Assembly (NCBI GenBank): GCA_026416815.1
Contig: JAOAEJ010000046.1
Location: forward strand, 1-64,000
Source: Clostridia bacterium
GTDB lineage: Bacteria > Bacillota > Clostridia > Acetivibrionales > DSM-2933
Direction: 5' to 3'
Length of the DNA: 64,000 nt
A model generated the notes under the pieces. It worked only from the letters and a program-made list of their open reading frames with translations. It was not told the DNA's origin and searched no databases. Of this stretch, positions 1 through 8,866 are shown in pieces (position 1 is the stretch's first letter; every line of letters begins with the position of its first letter). A program made the translations under genes and the position numbers.

Positions 1-33
1 GCTGCAAAATATTTCAGTTAATAATTCTTGCAT
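1..33 (-). CDS. Start of an unidentified gene running off the left edge
   Basis: Only 11 codons are visible (ATG at 33 reading left: MQELLTEIFCS). A GGGTGGG ribosome-binding-like run lies five bases upstream of the ATG. That run is also the 3' arm of a stem with AACCACC-type sequence near 90-97 (see regulatory entry). Function cannot be told from 11 residues, and the ORF might be spurious. Confidence 0.35.
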   Translation of the reverse strand, partial: MQELLTEIFCS

Positions 34-98
34 ATGAACCCACCCTTTTCTTTTAATGTTGGTTGACATAAACATTCTAAAGGATTTCGGTGGGTTTT
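34..98 (-). promoter_or_regulatory. Stem that would sequester the ribosome binding site of the edge gene
   Basis: On the minus strand AACCCACC (about 90-97) can pair with GGTGGGTT (about 36-43) across a loop of about 46 nt. The 3' arm contains the purine run just before the ATG at 33, so folding would hide the ribosome binding site. No known riboswitch consensus was recognised. On the plus strand the same stem is followed by a T-run and could act as a terminator. Confidence 0.3.
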
Positions 99-137
99 TA
101 TATTTGTAATGTTTTCTATAACTTCATCGAACTCACG

Positions 138-198
138 TTAAGTTATATTGCGATAATCAAATTTTTCCTTGTAATATCATTATCGCAAATTATATATA
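138..198 (+). repeat. MITE-like repeat family 2, half copy
   Basis: About 50 bases here (ttaagttatattgcgataat and onward to cattatcgca) are identical to the second half of the copy at 44460-44584. The segment is itself a hairpin, with TTGCGATAAT and ATTATCGCAA ends. Only the second hairpin of the two-hairpin element is present. Confidence 0.75.
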
Positions 199-230
199 TA
201 GCCTAAATGCTTAAAACTCATTTATTATAC

Positions 231-692
231 TCAGTGCTTAACTTCGTCTTCTTTAATCCTTTCCCTCACTTGTTCTGCCCTTATCTGCTCCGTTTGTCTC
301 ATAGCCTCACCTAGAAGCCTTTGTTCTCTGGTAAGCGGTTCACTCGGGTTTATATATTCTCCGGTAGAAGCAATATAAACCTCAATCCCTTTCTCAGCAA
401 AGTTGTGCATAAGCCCGTGAAATTCCCTATCATCCGCAGCAGCCCTGTCAAGACTGGACATTACGACGGCATTTATCTTCCCCGCTACTATATCATTATT
501 CAATTCCGCATATCCCACACGTTTATCCAATGGTGTTGCTTCCTCTGCCTCATCAACATAGTAGCCAATTACATCCAGACCTTTTTCTCTGGCAAAACTA
601 TTTATAGTCTGTTTTTGTCCTTCAATTCCCTGGGTCTCATCAGTCTTTTTATCAATTCTTATGTATCCTCCGGCTTTTTGATTATCTTCCAT
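231..692 (-). CDS. Serine-recombinase (resolvase) N-terminal domain protein lacking the catalytic serine
   Basis: 153 aa from an ATG preceded by AAAGGTG; an upstream in-frame start at 710 has no such site. The order GYIRID...TQGIEGQKQTI (about residues 9-30), a central VDEAEEATPLD and SSLDRAAADDREF matches the resolvase catalytic fold (YxRVS...Q...IExQ, then SLDR...RD). The position normally holding the nucleophilic Ser is Asp (YIRID), while the SLDR arginine is kept. There is no zinc ribbon or C-terminal recombinase domain, and the protein ends in a charged helix. It is therefore unlikely to cut DNA by the usual mechanism; a regulatory or decayed role is more likely. No att sites or partner genes are adjacent. 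The fold assignment is good; the function is unknown. Confidence 0.75.
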   Translation of the reverse strand: MEDNQKAGGYIRIDKKTDETQGIEGQKQTINSFAREKGLDVIGYYVDEAEEATPLDKRVGYAELNNDIVAGKINAVVMSSLDRAAADDREFHGLMHNFAEKGIEVYIASTGEYINPSEPLTREQRLLGEAMRQTEQIRAEQVRERIKEDEVKH

Positions 693-837
693 TTGCAGCA
701 CCTTTCCCAAGTATTTTCCTTAATATATTTTTCTTACGCTTGATAATTCTTATTATAAGCGTTTTTGTATTGCTTATTCCTATCTTAAAGCTAAGGTAAC
801 TTTTATCGCAGCATGTATATATGCACGTCTTATATCT

Positions 838-2847
838 TTACTGTAGGGTAGCTGAGTATATATATTGCAAATCATCTTTGTTTTTTTCTAGATTAGCTGG
901 GATGAAGCATACCTCCTTATAGTTGTCTCCAAAATTCGTGAAAACAATCTCTGCTCTATTATATCTCCCCTCGGAAGTAATTTCGCTTAAATAACACTTA
1001 TCGTCGTTGAGCAGCCTTTTCTGTACTTTAAACCCCCATCTCGCCTCATCAGCTCCGTCAACTACAATCCTCAAGGCTTTTCCTTTCATTGATTCACTTG
1101 ACTTAAAAAGCTGATAGCTTGCAGATAGGTGTTCAAGCTGCCCCCTTGCATCAGCAACAGGATATGCGCTATACGTATTCTCCGGCATAACCGCTGTACC
1201 CCACAAGGCCCCTTCCTTATAATACTGTACAGGATAATAATTGCAGGCAGTAAATCTGTTAAATACAGTACCGATATCTCCACCTGCATATTTCTCTTTT
1301 ATAGCCCTATCAATAGCCTCTATACTGCCTGAAACATTTGATTGAATTTCCCATATTCTCTTTATAAAACTATGTCCATCCATATTTTCAGCCAGATACT
1401 TTGCAAATATAACTCCGCCATAACTACTCTTTTCAAGGGACTTATTAGGCTGTGAAAAGAATCCTTTCAAATACCTTATATAATCATTTACTCCGGTATA
1501 AATCTCATCTTCATTCCAGGTAGCAGTTGCTTCCTTCCACCAGTTATCTGCTTTAACGTTATAGGCATACTGGACAGCATGAAAAAATTCGTGAGCTGCA
1601 GTTACTTTCATACACTCATCGGTGCTCTTGTCAAAACCCTTTTCGGGAGAGTAGTTATTATCCATACAGATATAGCTTGAAGCCACATTCCGGCCTAAAC
1701 TCTGCCCATTATAATAGTTTGACGCAAATGTCACACCATACTTCCCTTTAAGGTCATAAACATAGACATCAAAAGAACTTTTACCCGGATCCAATATGGG
1801 TGTCCTAAATCCTCTTTGCCCGCATGTAATTGACTTTACATTATCGAAAGCCTCACCCATTGCTTGAATATAAGGAGGAACTCCAGATCGGTTACGCTCT
1901 CTAACGTGTACAGCATTTGGTCCACTGGTGGTATAATGAATTTTGAAAAATCCGCTAGGACTTGTATACGCCATATCAAGCTTGGGCGTATTCCCATTTA
2001 TATATCTCCTAGCTTCCTCACCAATCGCCTTGTCAGTGTCCCTCCTGCCGATATATTCCAATATCTCCTCTACAGCAGCAGTCCCGCTTTTTATAGGAAT
2101 TGAGGACCTATATTCCTCCGGAAGTCTCCTTTTATCAAATAATAAGTACATATAAAGTGCAATCTTATTACTTTCATCAATAAATCCGTTTCTATAAGCA
2201 TGATGTATCTTATCTACAGAACTCATCTCAGGTATTTTAAGTTCAAAAGCATACTGTTTATTAATTCCTCCTGCTCTAATATTAATATTTATCCTTTTAT
2301 TCTTAACCCCACAGGGCTTTAACCTAAGCCCTCCCGAATATGCAATGGCATCTCTGCTGTCGCTTGAGCAGCTTACCCTTGCAGCAAGTATATTACCTTG
2401 CTTATCCTTTATTACCGGGTTTATAGCAACCTCTTCCTTTAATTCCACACCGTCCCTCAAATAATTAAGCAGTTCTATTGAAGCAATTTCTCTCACAGCA
2501 AAATCACATACAGCTCTCGAGCCTATGGGAAGCAGTCTGTTTGCTTCAACAACCCCCACTCCCTCTGGCAATGAGTCTATATCAATTCCTATACAATAAT
2601 TTCCCTCTTCAACAAGAAGTCTGTAAACTCCATTTTTGTCGGTTCTGGTCTTATATATCAACTTTTCTTTTAATATAATAATCTCGCCCTTATTACTTTC
2701 TATTTTTTCCCGTTTAATGTCATCTATAAAAAATACATTAACCCCTATACCCACTAATCCAGTCTCATAATTATCCATAATACCGTTATTGTTTATATCA
2801 AAAAAAACTCTACCTGTTATTTCTTTTATTGGCCTAGCTCTTCGCAT
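838..2847 (-). CDS. Putative metallopeptidase with N-terminal SdrD/SpaA-like domain
   Basis: 669 aa; ATG preceded by GGGGGA. The N-terminus (residues 8-40, ITGRVFFDINNNGIMDNYE) is an SdrD B/Cna-B-like module with a DxNxNGxxD calcium-binding-like loop, followed by a second beta-rich part. Around residue 415 is TAAHEFFHAVQYAYN, a HExxH zinc motif, followed by WWKEATATWNEDE, where the glutamate is a plausible third ligand (gluzincin pattern, as in MXAN_6640-type proteins). Such domains normally work outside the cell, yet the start MRRARPIKEITG shows no signal peptide or TM helix and no better upstream start was seen. The gene stands alone, with a short palindrome (2881-2900) just upstream. Substrate unknown. 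The metallopeptidase call rests on the motif and context. Confidence 0.7.
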   Translation of the reverse strand: MRRARPIKEITGRVFFDINNNGIMDNYETGLVGIGVNVFFIDDIKREKIESNKGEIIILKEKLIYKTRTDKNGVYRLLVEEGNYCIGIDIDSLPEGVGVVEANRLLPIGSRAVCDFAVREIASIELLNYLRDGVELKEEVAINPVIKDKQGNILAARVSCSSDSRDAIAYSGGLRLKPCGVKNKRININIRAGGINKQYAFELKIPEMSSVDKIHHAYRNGFIDESNKIALYMYLLFDKRRLPEEYRSSIPIKSGTAAVEEILEYIGRRDTDKAIGEEARRYINGNTPKLDMAYTSPSGFFKIHYTTSGPNAVHVRERNRSGVPPYIQAMGEAFDNVKSITCGQRGFRTPILDPGKSSFDVYVYDLKGKYGVTFASNYYNGQSLGRNVASSYICMDNNYSPEKGFDKSTDECMKVTAAHEFFHAVQYAYNVKADNWWKEATATWNEDEIYTGVNDYIRYLKGFFSQPNKSLEKSSYGGVIFAKYLAENMDGHSFIKRIWEIQSNVSGSIEAIDRAIKEKYAGGDIGTVFNRFTACNYYPVQYYKEGALWGTAVMPENTYSAYPVADARGQLEHLSASYQLFKSSESMKGKALRIVVDGADEARWGFKVQKRLLNDDKCYLSEITSEGRYNRAEIVFTNFGDNYKEVCFIPANLEKNKDDLQYIYSATLQ

Positions 2848-2880
2848 ATGATTATTCCCCCACTGATTCCTGCATTAAAA

Positions 2881-2900
2881 ATAGTTTACTTTAAACTATC
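2881..2900. repeat. Solo palindromic tip of repeat family 1
   Basis: ATAGTTTACTTTAAACTATC, an 8-bp-armed palindrome matching the ends of the MITE-like element at 8867-8965. It lies in the presumed promoter region of the metallopeptidase gene. Confidence 0.55.
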
Positions 2901-3012
2901 CTTATCCAACATCCTTGTAAATAAAGAAAGAAGGTTCATGACGAACCTACTTTCAATACACCTGACATTGACCGTGTTTATGGCTAATACCGTTGTTTCT
3001 TAGGGCACCTTT

Positions 3013-3112
3013 AAGATAATGAAGTCTAAACTTAGTGATTTTAAGCTAGGGAAACACCTGTGTAAGTGGCGATTTCCCAGCTGGAAAAATCACTTTTAGA
3101 GTAAACCATCTT
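3013..3112. repeat. Diverged MITE-like repeat family 1 copy
   Basis: Left part AAACTTAGTGATTTT (3028-3042) and right part AAAAATCACTTTTAGAGTAA (from 3085), followed by ACCATCTT, form a long imperfect inverted repeat. It resembles the complete copy at 8867-8965. The left outer end is degraded. Confidence 0.6.
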
Positions 3113-3124
3113 TACCCGTCTCTA

Positions 3125-3223
3125 CTAATATACATTGTAGCCATAGGGGCGATAGAACAGAAGTAAGAAAACCAGTATAAACCAAAGAATTACATCATCG
3201 TTGCAATATCCTCTATCTGCCAT
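3125..3223 (-). CDS. 32-aa YjcZ-like small membrane protein
   Basis: ATG at 3223 preceded by GGAAAGGTGTGAG and ending in TAG at 3125-3127. The translation starts MADRGYCNDDVILWFILVFL and ends FYRPYGYNVY: a short polar head, one hydrophobic helix of about 13 residues and a Tyr/Gly-rich tail. This layout resembles the YjcZ/CotE-region family of tiny sporulation proteins in Bacillota, which insert in spore or cell membranes; the family link is by composition and shape only. It stands alone between repeat sequence and a divergent MBL gene. Expression in sporulation is inference. Confidence 0.6.
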   Translation of the reverse strand: MADRGYCNDDVILWFILVFLLLFYRPYGYNVY

Positions 3224-3517
3224 ATAACTCACACCTTTCCCACGTTATTAGACTCATACTGTAAGTCGGTCTAGTATATAATATTCATATATAAAGTCTT
3301 ATGTTACCTCTTCAAACATTGTAATGATTAATTCTTTTACCATAGTGCTTCCCAAAGTCTGTCTTTGCTTTTTTATTACCAGTTTAGTACTACTTCGTTA
3401 GCTTACTGCAAACTAGCTAAATTGATTGCGATATGTTAAAATTATGATACTTATTAAAGCTTTTTGGGTTATAATAAACTATATGTTGTATTTACAACGT
3501 ACATGGAGGTAGAATCT

Positions 3518-4231
3518 ATGTTGAACTTTGTGGGTATAGGCAGTGCCTTTAATACCAAGCTTGGAAATACAAGTGCATTTATTAAGGAAAAAGACACCTT
3601 ACTTTTAATTGACTGTGGAGGTACAGTTTTTGATAGGCTGCTGGAAAACGGATTGTTACAGAATATAAAAAATCTTTATATTCTTATAACTCATACCCAT
3701 CCTGATCATATAGGAAGCCTCGGCGATTTGATATTTTACACATATTTCATATTGAAACGAAAACCTACAGTATTATTTCCCGCTAATACTTTGCTTACAA
3801 GCTTTTTGCAGTGTATTGGCATAACCGACGAAATGTACAATATAGAAAAAGAAGTGCATGTAGCCCTATCCGACAGCAATTTGGGAGAGCTGAATATAAC
3901 ATATAAAGCAGCTTCTCATGTTGAAGCGATTCCAGCATATAGTATTATTCTTAAAAGCAACTCTTCAACAATTTATTATAGCGGCGATTCAAATAAAATA
4001 GATGATAGTATATTCGAAATGCTTAGAAATGATAGTATACAAAGGCTATATCAAGACACATGCGGAGCTGACTACGAAGGAAACTATCATATGTCTCTTA
4101 GAAAATTGAGTGAAACAATTCCACCGGAATTACGGCATAAGGTATACTGCATGCACCTGGACAGTTATTTCAATGAAGGCCTTGCACGGGAAGCAGGTTT
4201 TAATGTTGTGCAGCTATATTGGCATTGTTAA
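3518..4231 (+). CDS. MBL-fold metallohydrolase
   Basis: 237 aa from the ATG at 3518, chosen because GGAGGT sits seven bases upstream; an upstream start at 3464 has none. The metallo-beta-lactamase motifs are complete: THTHPDHIGSL (about residues 75-85), SHVEA, YYSGDS and CMHLDSY supply the His/Asp set for two metals. The length and N-terminus (FVGIGSAFNTKLGNTSAFI) resemble RNase Z-like/arylsulfatase-like hydrolases, but no exosite arm for tRNA is obvious, so the substrate is unknown. The 3' end overlaps the 3' end of the convergent histidine kinase gene by 32 bases. Confidence 0.85.
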   Translation: MLNFVGIGSAFNTKLGNTSAFIKEKDTLLLIDCGGTVFDRLLENGLLQNIKNLYILITHTHPDHIGSLGDLIFYTYFILKRKPTVLFPANTLLTSFLQCIGITDEMYNIEKEVHVALSDSNLGELNITYKAASHVEAIPAYSIILKSNSSTIYYSGDSNKIDDSIFEMLRNDSIQRLYQDTCGADYEGNYHMSLRKLSETIPPELRHKVYCMHLDSYFNEGLAREAGFNVVQLYWHC

Positions 4232-5711
4232 TATCTCCTATTAAAGGGATATTAACCTGTATAAAAAATCCACTGTCACTATCTACAGCCCCATACTCTA
4301 TTTTCCCTCCAAGGCTGTGAATTCTCTCCTCCATACCTGTTAGTCCATACCCCTTACTAATACCGTTGCATCCTATACCATTATCAAAAATTGAGAGTTT
4401 TATACTTCCATTAATTAACCTTAGCAAAATGACTATATGGGTAGCTTTACCATGGCGTACAGAATTAGTCATTGCCTCCTGGCATGTCCTATATATAGCA
4501 TCTCGGAGTGTTACTCCAATATCCCCTTCAATTCCTTCTTGGGAAAAATGTATGTCCACCCCGGAATTTTGCCTAAACTCAGACACTAGTTTTGTCAAAG
4601 CACTAGTAAGATTACTTGACTCCAATTTTTCAGGCATAAGCCCAGCTATTGATCGCCGAACCTCTTTTAATCCGTCTCTTGCCATATCAGCAGCTACCAG
4701 CAATTCCTTCATTGCTTTGTCAAGGTCACTTTTACCGACTATAGCGGCTATCTCCAGTTTTTTAATTAGCAATGTTAATGTGTGCCCTAGAGTATCATGT
4801 ACATCCCTGGCAAAACGATTTCTTTCCTTAGTTACAGTCAACTCCTCTACAGTATCGGCATAATTCTTTAGCTGCTCATTCATTACAGTCAACTCTTCAT
4901 TCGTTGACTCCAGCTCCTCTGTTCTCTCAGCGACACGCTGTTCAAGCGTTTTGTTCATTGCGGCAATTTCGTCCCTTGATTTACTTACTTCCTCCCACAT
5001 CGTATTCAATGCAATATTTTTTACTTCTACCTCTTTTGAATACAGTTCTATTCTTCTATATGCCTCTGAGAAACGTTTAGCTACCATTAAAACAAGAGAA
5101 AGTATAAAAAATAATAATCCCCACTTAGCAAAAATGAAGTTCCATGAGAAAAGGCCATAGGCTGAAAACACAATCAAAATAACAAATCCAGCTGTAAAAA
5201 ATTTCGCTTCATTACTGCCCTTAAAATAAGCTGATGTGGTAAATACGATAAGTGCCAACAGTTCAAGGCAAATTAGAATCTTAAAAATCCCCCATGTAAA
5301 AGTCATAAATCTATCATTTAGAAATAATTGTATGTCATAGCTTTTTACAAAATTGAAAAATAAGACTGAATAAATCAATCCATACATGCCTGTAATCTGC
5401 CAAAGCCGCTGCATAATTCTTCTAGGGCCTACCCCAAATACTTGTTCACAAAAATATGCAAGCAATGATGGAATAAATGATGGAGCTATATTCCCAACAT
5501 GTACCCAAAACAACTTATCCGGGTATAAATAAACAGAAGCTAAATCAAACGGCACTGCAATAAACCATAAACCCGCCAATACTGAAATTGCTCCCAAGCA
5601 AAACATGGCATTTCTTTGCTTCTTATCAAAAAACACTGCAATCAAAAATACCAATGTCGACTGTATTATTAAAAAAAAGCCTAAAATAAAGCTCTGTAAG
5701 TTTTCTAACAT
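4200..5711 (-). CDS. Orphan NarL/DegS-type sensor histidine kinase with multi-TM N-terminus
   Basis: 503 aa. The N-terminal ~210 residues hold about seven hydrophobic helices, with no extracellular sensor domain. A coiled coil follows (about 225-292), then the HisKA_3 dimerisation box TKERNRFARDVHDTLGH with the phospho-acceptor His at about residue 305. The HATPase_c part has the N box (CQEAMTNSVRHG) and G boxes (DNGIGCNG, GYGLTGMEERI). This type phosphorylates LuxR/NarL-family response regulators, but none is encoded in this window, so the partner lies elsewhere. It is a membrane protein; the 7TM-like sensor suggests a lipid or membrane-dissolved signal (inference). The gene is transcribed alone. 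Confidence 0.88.
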   Translation of the reverse strand: MLENLQSFILGFFLIIQSTLVFLIAVFFDKKQRNAMFCLGAISVLAGLWFIAVPFDLASVYLYPDKLFWVHVGNIAPSFIPSLLAYFCEQVFGVGPRRIMQRLWQITGMYGLIYSVLFFNFVKSYDIQLFLNDRFMTFTWGIFKILICLELLALIVFTTSAYFKGSNEAKFFTAGFVILIVFSAYGLFSWNFIFAKWGLLFFILSLVLMVAKRFSEAYRRIELYSKEVEVKNIALNTMWEEVSKSRDEIAAMNKTLEQRVAERTEELESTNEELTVMNEQLKNYADTVEELTVTKERNRFARDVHDTLGHTLTLLIKKLEIAAIVGKSDLDKAMKELLVAADMARDGLKEVRRSIAGLMPEKLESSNLTSALTKLVSEFRQNSGVDIHFSQEGIEGDIGVTLRDAIYRTCQEAMTNSVRHGKATHIVILLRLINGSIKLSIFDNGIGCNGISKGYGLTGMEERIHSLGGKIEYGAVDSDSGFFIQVNIPLIGDINNANIAAQH

Positions 5712-5921
5712 AATCTACCCCATTAACTTAAGCCATTGTCTATAAGTATGATTGTACCAAAATGCTTAAAAGGGCTCAATATAAATTAATAATTTAGAGA
5801 GTAGCTGTATACAGCTTATTTGGGAAAGTTTAGTAAAAAATATTTTACCACTACCTGTTCCCCTCCATTATTAGTTTTAGGTTTGGTATCTACAATGAGA
5901 AATCAAGTATATTTTAAGAAT

Positions 5922-5961
5922 AAAAGCCTCTAAAGTCGCTCCAGCAGACAATAGAGGCTAA
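5922..5961 (-). terminator. Terminator of the flavodoxin gene
   Basis: On the minus strand TAGCCTCTA and TTTAGAGGCT form a stem followed by TTTATT, just after the stop codon at 5969. Confidence 0.75.
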
Positions 5962-5968
5962 TTCATTT

Positions 5969-6397
5969 TTATTTACCTAATTTTTCAGCTACCTTCTTTG
6001 CAAAGTCCCTTGCATCTTGTAAATCTTTTTGGTCAGGGTGACTGCGGCTTAGGAAAAAGAAAAACCTTCCCTTACAAATAAAACTTTCTTCCAATACATT
6101 TATCCCTTTTCCCTGCAATAACTCTTTCATAATTTTAACTGCTTTATCCTGACCTCCTGAAGTACCAAATATAGCTATATTTTTAGCTCTCTTTGAATCT
6201 AAAGTCCGTATAAACTCCTTCATGCTTTTATCAATATCACCCTTATATATGCCAGCACCCAGAAAAAGCAAGTCAACATTTTCCAAAGGATATGCAGGAG
6301 GTACCTTTTCGGACTTCTGATTAAACACCTCTGCAATTACGTCTGCAACCTTCTTGGTATTTCCACTTCTGGTTTGATACATTACCTTTACTTTCAT
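5969..6397 (-). CDS. Flavodoxin-family protein
   Basis: 142 aa; ATG preceded by GGGGGAATAAGC. The FMN phosphate-binding loop YQTRSGNTKKVA is at residues 7-18. LFLGAGIYKGDIDKSM (about 45-60) and IFGTSGGQDK (about 76-85) match the isoalloxazine-binding loops of flavodoxins. The size fits a short-chain, single-domain flavodoxin. It carries one or two electrons on FMN in the cytoplasm; the redox partner is not indicated by neighbours. Monocistronic, with its own terminator. Confidence 0.85.
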   Translation of the reverse strand: MKVKVMYQTRSGNTKKVADVIAEVFNQKSEKVPPAYPLENVDLLFLGAGIYKGDIDKSMKEFIRTLDSKRAKNIAIFGTSGGQDKAVKIMKELLQGKGINVLEESFICKGRFFFFLSRSHPDQKDLQDARDFAKKVAEKLGK

Positions 6398-6551
6398 TGC
6401 TTATTCCCCCGATTCCTATTAATCAAGCATTAAGACTAAGTTACTATTAGCTATTATTAACCCTATAATACCATAAAACCATGCCAAAATTATAGGGTCC
6501 TGACAAAATTTATTAATATAACTCTACTTTATGTGAATATTCTAAGTCAGT

Positions 6552-7283
6552 TTACAGCTTAAATATGTTGGTTATGAGATAATACACAAAGGGTATAAAT
6601 ATCGCCGGAAGCAAATTCCCAACCTTTATTTTCTTTATTTCAAGCATATTCATACCTATAGCCATAATAAGTATGCTCCCTACCATAGACATCTGAGTTA
6701 TTACTATATCTGTAAGCCATGGTTTGATAAAACCTGCAAGTAGTGTAATACCACCCTGATAAAGAAGTATGGGTAAAGCTGAAAAGGCTACGCCTATTCC
6801 AAGTGTTGCTGCAAAAACTACAGCACTAACACCATCAAGTATTGATTTAGCAAATAAAGTGCTTGCATTACCCGTCAATCCGTCTTCCAAAGATCCAACT
6901 ATAGCCATAGCTCCAACGCAGTATATAAGGCTGGCTGTTACAAAACCCTCGGCAAAAGTGCCGGAGCCTTTTGCAAACTTATCTTGAAACCATCGACCCA
7001 TTTTTTCCAACTTGCCTTCAATATCAAGGAACTCACCTATTAATCCACCTATCACCAAACTAAATATCATTATCATAGTATACTGCCTATCAAGTTTGCC
7101 ACCGCTCACTACCAGGTATGTACCCTGTAGAGTTCCTCCTATGCCCACCATAAGCACCGCAAGGCCGATGGCTTGCATAACAATATCCTTATACCTCTGG
7201 GGAAGCCCGTTTTTAATGAAGGTTCCGCTAACTCCGCCTAAGATAATTGCGCCGGCATTCACTATAGTCCCTAGTCCAATCAC
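6552..7283 (-). CDS. DUF554-family integral membrane protein
   Basis: 243 aa from a GTG start with GGGGAG eight bases upstream. It has about seven hydrophobic helices, including GTIVNAGAIILGGVSGTFI at the N-terminus and GMNMLEIKKIKVGNLLPAIF near the C-terminus, the conserved features of the DUF554 (YqgA/YdfK) family. The family is widespread and its function is not known; a transport role has been suggested. It is located in the cytoplasmic membrane. It is not obviously in an operon with the flavodoxin, 154 bases downstream. Confidence 0.82.
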   Translation of the reverse strand: MIGLGTIVNAGAIILGGVSGTFIKNGLPQRYKDIVMQAIGLAVLMVGIGGTLQGTYLVVSGGKLDRQYTMIMIFSLVIGGLIGEFLDIEGKLEKMGRWFQDKFAKGSGTFAEGFVTASLIYCVGAMAIVGSLEDGLTGNASTLFAKSILDGVSAVVFAATLGIGVAFSALPILLYQGGITLLAGFIKPWLTDIVITQMSMVGSILIMAIGMNMLEIKKIKVGNLLPAIFIPFVYYLITNIFKL

Positions 7284-7410
7284 TTGATCATCTCCCCAAA
7301 TGCATTTATTTTATGTAAATAATATACCATGAACTAATTTATCACATATTAAATGCAAAGTATATATACATACCTTAAAATATATTTAACTAATAAAATA
7401 ACAGGTAATT

Positions 7411-7462
7411 AAAAAAGAAATGCAGGTTGTTTAGTAGATACTTCAACCCGCATTTCTTTTTT
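7411..7462 (-). terminator. Terminator of cca
   Basis: A 19-bp stem (AAAAAAGAAATGC and GCATTTCTTTTTT ends, one G-U) whose T-run overlaps the cca stop codon region. It could work in both directions. Confidence 0.85.
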
Positions 7463-8816
7463 AATCCAAATTACTTAAACTTATATTTTTCGCTACTTCT
7501 CTGAGCTTCTCCTTACTGTTTAATTCGGGATTTTCAATCACAGCCTCCAGTAGTGCATTAAGTAATTGTCCTATCTCCTTACCTGGCTTAAAGCCCATAG
7601 ATATCAAATCCTCTCCACTAAAGGCCAAATCCTTTAAGTTCAAGCAGTGGTGATTTGATACTATATCACTATATATCCTTTTTATTTCACCAAGCTTCTC
7701 AAGCCTTGGCTGCAACTTCTCGGGGTTTTGTGACCTTTTATCAGCTTCCTGAACTTTAAGTAAATTGCAGAAAATATCCTCCCCAACAGAGCTTACCGCC
7801 TTTCTTACCGATCGATAAGATGGCTCTATATTTCTATCATGGTGTCTGATAAGAGCACATATTTTTCTCAAAGTCTTATTATCAAACTTGAGCCTGTTTA
7901 AAACCTGCTCAGCTATCCGTTCACTATGATGAGGATGACCATAAAAGTGATCGATACCTTCTTCGTCGGTAGTTTTAGTCACTGGCTTACCGGTATCATG
8001 CAGCAGCATAACCCATCTTAAAACCCTGTCATTCGGAATGTTTGCCACAGCATGAAGAGTATGTATCCCAACATTATACACATGATAAGGATGGTTTTGC
8101 GCTGTATCAAAGCATACGTCAACTTCAGGGAGTATATATCGGAGCAAATCCGCTTCTCTAAACAATATAAACTTCATAGGATGTTCGGAAATCAGTGTTT
8201 TGGTAAGCTCATCCCTTATCCTTTCCGCACTTACCTTCTTAATTAGAGAAGCATTATCTATTATCGCTTCAAAGGTATCTTCCACCAACTCAAAATCCAA
8301 TTGTGCAGAAAACCTTATAGCCCTCATCATTCTTAGAGCATCCTCCCGAAACCTTTCTCCTGCATTGCGTACAGCACGGATTTTCTTGCCTCTTAAGTCA
8401 TCAACTCCCCCAAAGGGATCCACAAAACCCTTCTCTGGATGATAAGCAATAGAGTTTACTGTAAAGTCCCTACGGCTGAGGTCCTCCTCCAGGGATGTAG
8501 TAAACTCTACACTATCCGGCCTCCGATTATCGGTATACTCGCCTTCAATCCTATAAGTAGTTACTTCATAATTCTCACCCTCTAAAACCACCGTCACTGT
8601 ACCATGCTTTATCCCCGTATCAACAGTCTTTTCAAACAGCTCCTTAACCCGTAAAGGGTTGGCACTGGTGGTTATATCCCAATCCTTCGGCTTTTTACCC
8701 AAAACACTGTCCCTGACACAACCTCCAACAGCAAATGCCTCATATCCGTTTTTGTTTAAAACACTTATAATATAACTCACACTCTCAGGTATCTCTATAT
8801 TCGTTCTAATCTCCAT
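7461..8816 (-). CDS. cca: CCA tRNA nucleotidyltransferase
   Basis: 451 aa from the ATG at 8816, which follows GGAAGG; the ATG at 8852 has no ribosome binding site. The class II nucleotidyltransferase signature GGCVRDSVLGKKPKDWDI (residues about 31-48) carries the DxD metal site. RRDFTVNSIAYHP and RFREDALRMMRAIRFSAQL give the B and D motifs. An HD domain follows (LLHDTGKP, HHSERIA, IRHHDRN), as in many bacterial CCA enzymes with phosphodiesterase/phosphatase activity. It adds or repairs the 3'-CCA of tRNAs using CTP and ATP. The tRNA genes at 42.7 kb encode CCA, so the enzyme is probably used mainly for repair here. Confidence 0.95.
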   Translation of the reverse strand: MEIRTNIEIPESVSYIISVLNKNGYEAFAVGGCVRDSVLGKKPKDWDITTSANPLRVKELFEKTVDTGIKHGTVTVVLEGENYEVTTYRIEGEYTDNRRPDSVEFTTSLEEDLSRRDFTVNSIAYHPEKGFVDPFGGVDDLRGKKIRAVRNAGERFREDALRMMRAIRFSAQLDFELVEDTFEAIIDNASLIKKVSAERIRDELTKTLISEHPMKFILFREADLLRYILPEVDVCFDTAQNHPYHVYNVGIHTLHAVANIPNDRVLRWVMLLHDTGKPVTKTTDEEGIDHFYGHPHHSERIAEQVLNRLKFDNKTLRKICALIRHHDRNIEPSYRSVRKAVSSVGEDIFCNLLKVQEADKRSQNPEKLQPRLEKLGEIKRIYSDIVSNHHCLNLKDLAFSGEDLISMGFKPGKEIGQLLNALLEAVIENPELNSKEKLREVAKNISLSNLD

Positions 8817-8866
8817 CTCATTACCTTCCAAATATTTATTCCAATTGTGCATTGCATAACATTTTT

